Source: Vitreimonas flagellata (lineage in GTDB: Bacteria; Pseudomonadota; Alphaproteobacteria; Caulobacterales; Aquidulcibacteraceae). From it: a DNA stretch of 64,000 nucleotides. Both the position numbers and the translations under genes were made by a program. The notes beneath the pieces are model-generated. The model searched no databases and had not been told where the DNA came from. It saw nothing but the letters and a program-made list of their open reading frames with translations. Shown here piece by piece: positions 63,302 to 64,000 of this stretch. Each line of letters opens with the position of its first letter. The first letter of the stretch is position 1. The DNA lies in contig NZ_SBJL01000005.1 of the NCBI RefSeq assembly GCF_004634425.1, positions 186,001-250,000 of the forward strand, in the 5' to 3' direction.

Positions 63302-64000
63302 ACCCGCTTCAGCCAATATTCATTGTCCACGCACGGCGGCCCGTCGCAACCGACGCGGCCCAAGTCCACCAAGCGAATGATGTGCGCCAGTACCGAATGA
63401 CACGCGGCAGGATGCAGGCGCTTGTCCACGTCGGCGTACATTTCTGTGACCATGTCCTTGATCAGCCGCTTGCCGCTTTCGAGCTGCGCCACGATCTGCG
63501 CCTCGCGCGCCATGCGGTGCGCGAGATAGGCATCCACGAACGGCCGCACTTCGCGCACGGGCGGGCCGTGCGTGGGCCAAAGCGTGTCGTAATTGCGGTC
63601 GCGCACTTTCTCGATGCTTGCGAAATACGCGCTCATGTCGCCATCGGGCGGGCCGATCACAGTGGTGGACCAGCCCATGATGTGGTCGCCGGGGAAGAGG
63701 GCGTTTTCTTCGATCAAAGCGTACGCCATGTGGTTTGAGGTGTGGCCGGGCGTCGAAACCGCTTCGATGGTCCAACCCGGACCGCTGAAGCGTTCGCCAT
63801 CTTTCACGTCGAGATCAGGCATGAAGATGTGATCATCGCCCGCTTCCAAGCGCAGCTCGTCGCAGTCGCTAGGCTTCGGCAATTCGCTGCTCGCATACAC
63901 TTTGGCGCCCGTCGCGCGCGCCAGCGGGTGAGCCGCGGGGCTATGATCCATGTGGCGATGCGTGACGAAGATGTGCGTGACGCGCTCGCCTTCGACGGCG
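63298..64000 (-). CDS. MBL-fold metallohydrolase (glyoxalase II/LACTB2-like), 5' end outside the window
   Basis: The partial gene has at least 233 codons and is open to the right edge. Zinc ligands are visible as THRHMDHSPA (HxHxDH), STPGHTSNHM and FPGDHIMGW, with a later His in WPTHGPP. After the MBL domain a winged-helix-like C-terminal part follows (SGKRLIKDMVTEMYADVDK, with SVLAHIIRLVDLGRV), as in LACTB2-type hydrolases. The substrate is unknown. The true start lies beyond base 64000, so the Met at 63951 is internal. Confidence 0.88.
   Translation of the reverse strand, partial: AVEGERVTHIFVTHRHMDHSPAAHPLARATGAKVYASSELPKPSDCDELRLEAGDDHIFMPDLDVKDGERFSGPGWTIEAVSTPGHTSNHMAYALIEENALFPGDHIMGWSTTVIGPPDGDMSAYFASIEKVRDRNYDTLWPTHGPPVREVRPFVDAYLAHRMAREAQIVAQLESGKRLIKDMVTEMYADVDKRLHPAACHSVLAHIIRLVDLGRVGCDGPPCVDNEYWLKRV

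Overview
The window is a 64 kb stretch of high-GC chromosomal DNA from an alphaproteobacterium. The best fit is Caulobacterales, Hyphomonadaceae-like. The evidence is the gene order ctaC-ctaD-ctaB-coxF-ctaG-ctaE-DUF983-SURF1-thrC-M16 peptidase, a nadA/nadB/nadC operon with an NrtR/NadQ-type 'NAD regulator', a TIGR02301 protein, a vgr-related protein and many TTG/GTG starts. The genus is an inference. I saw no rRNA, tRNA, CRISPR, prophage or insertion sequence. Genes are densely packed: no gene-free stretch exceeds about 300 bases, and the longest gaps are 5600-5862, 10461-10692, 27193-27436, 49115-49320 and 62871-63070.

Layout. 1-5.6 kb: the end of an ABC exporter, a small membrane gene broken by an amber codon, rsmE-gshA, a GNAT enzyme and a POT peptide transporter with an extra domain. 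5.6-13 kb: an orphan TraG/VirD4-like ATPase, a subclass B3 metallo-beta-lactamase, a TonB-dependent receptor, a 26-residue Lys/Ala-rich protein, tldD and a TPR protein. 13-22.8 kb: the aa3 cytochrome c oxidase structural and assembly operon, running into thrC, an M16 peptidase and a GNAT gene. 22.8-33 kb: the NAD region. It holds nadA, a secreted protein, nadB, nadC and a membrane protein on the minus strand, then mltA, an M23 lipoprotein and a histidine kinase, then the operon HD hydrolase - tyrosine phosphatase - NadQ-like regulator.

33-45.5 kb: an MFS transporter, a membrane LytTR regulator divergent from an acyltransferase, a GNAT enzyme, an M2 dipeptidase, a KAS III enzyme, a YgfZ-like protein, a GT9 glycosyltransferase, pyrC, a macrodomain protein and a repeat-containing secreted protein. 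45.5-54 kb: small conserved proteins, an amidase, a TlyA-like methyltransferase, a dispersed repeat, a glycine-zipper protein, an RlmD/RumA-like methyltransferase, YcgN, another methyltransferase and a pair of related membrane-anchored proteins. 54-64 kb: aroC-amidase-abgT, DUF4180, a gluzincin-like protein, pdxH, an acyl-CoA synthetase, two small proteins and a truncated MBL-fold hydrolase.

The most informative regulatory signal is a pair of matching 19-bp inverted repeats (TATRCTY-N5-GAGCATA) upstream of nadA, centred 62 bp apart. The probable reader, a NadQ/NrtR-like protein with a degenerate Nudix box, is encoded about 4 kb away. Other points to follow up are the Trp-to-amber interruption at 631-633, the dispersed repeat whose end forms the SURF1 ribosome binding site, the repeat-containing secreted protein at 44701-45540, and the paralogous anchored pair at 52825-53886.
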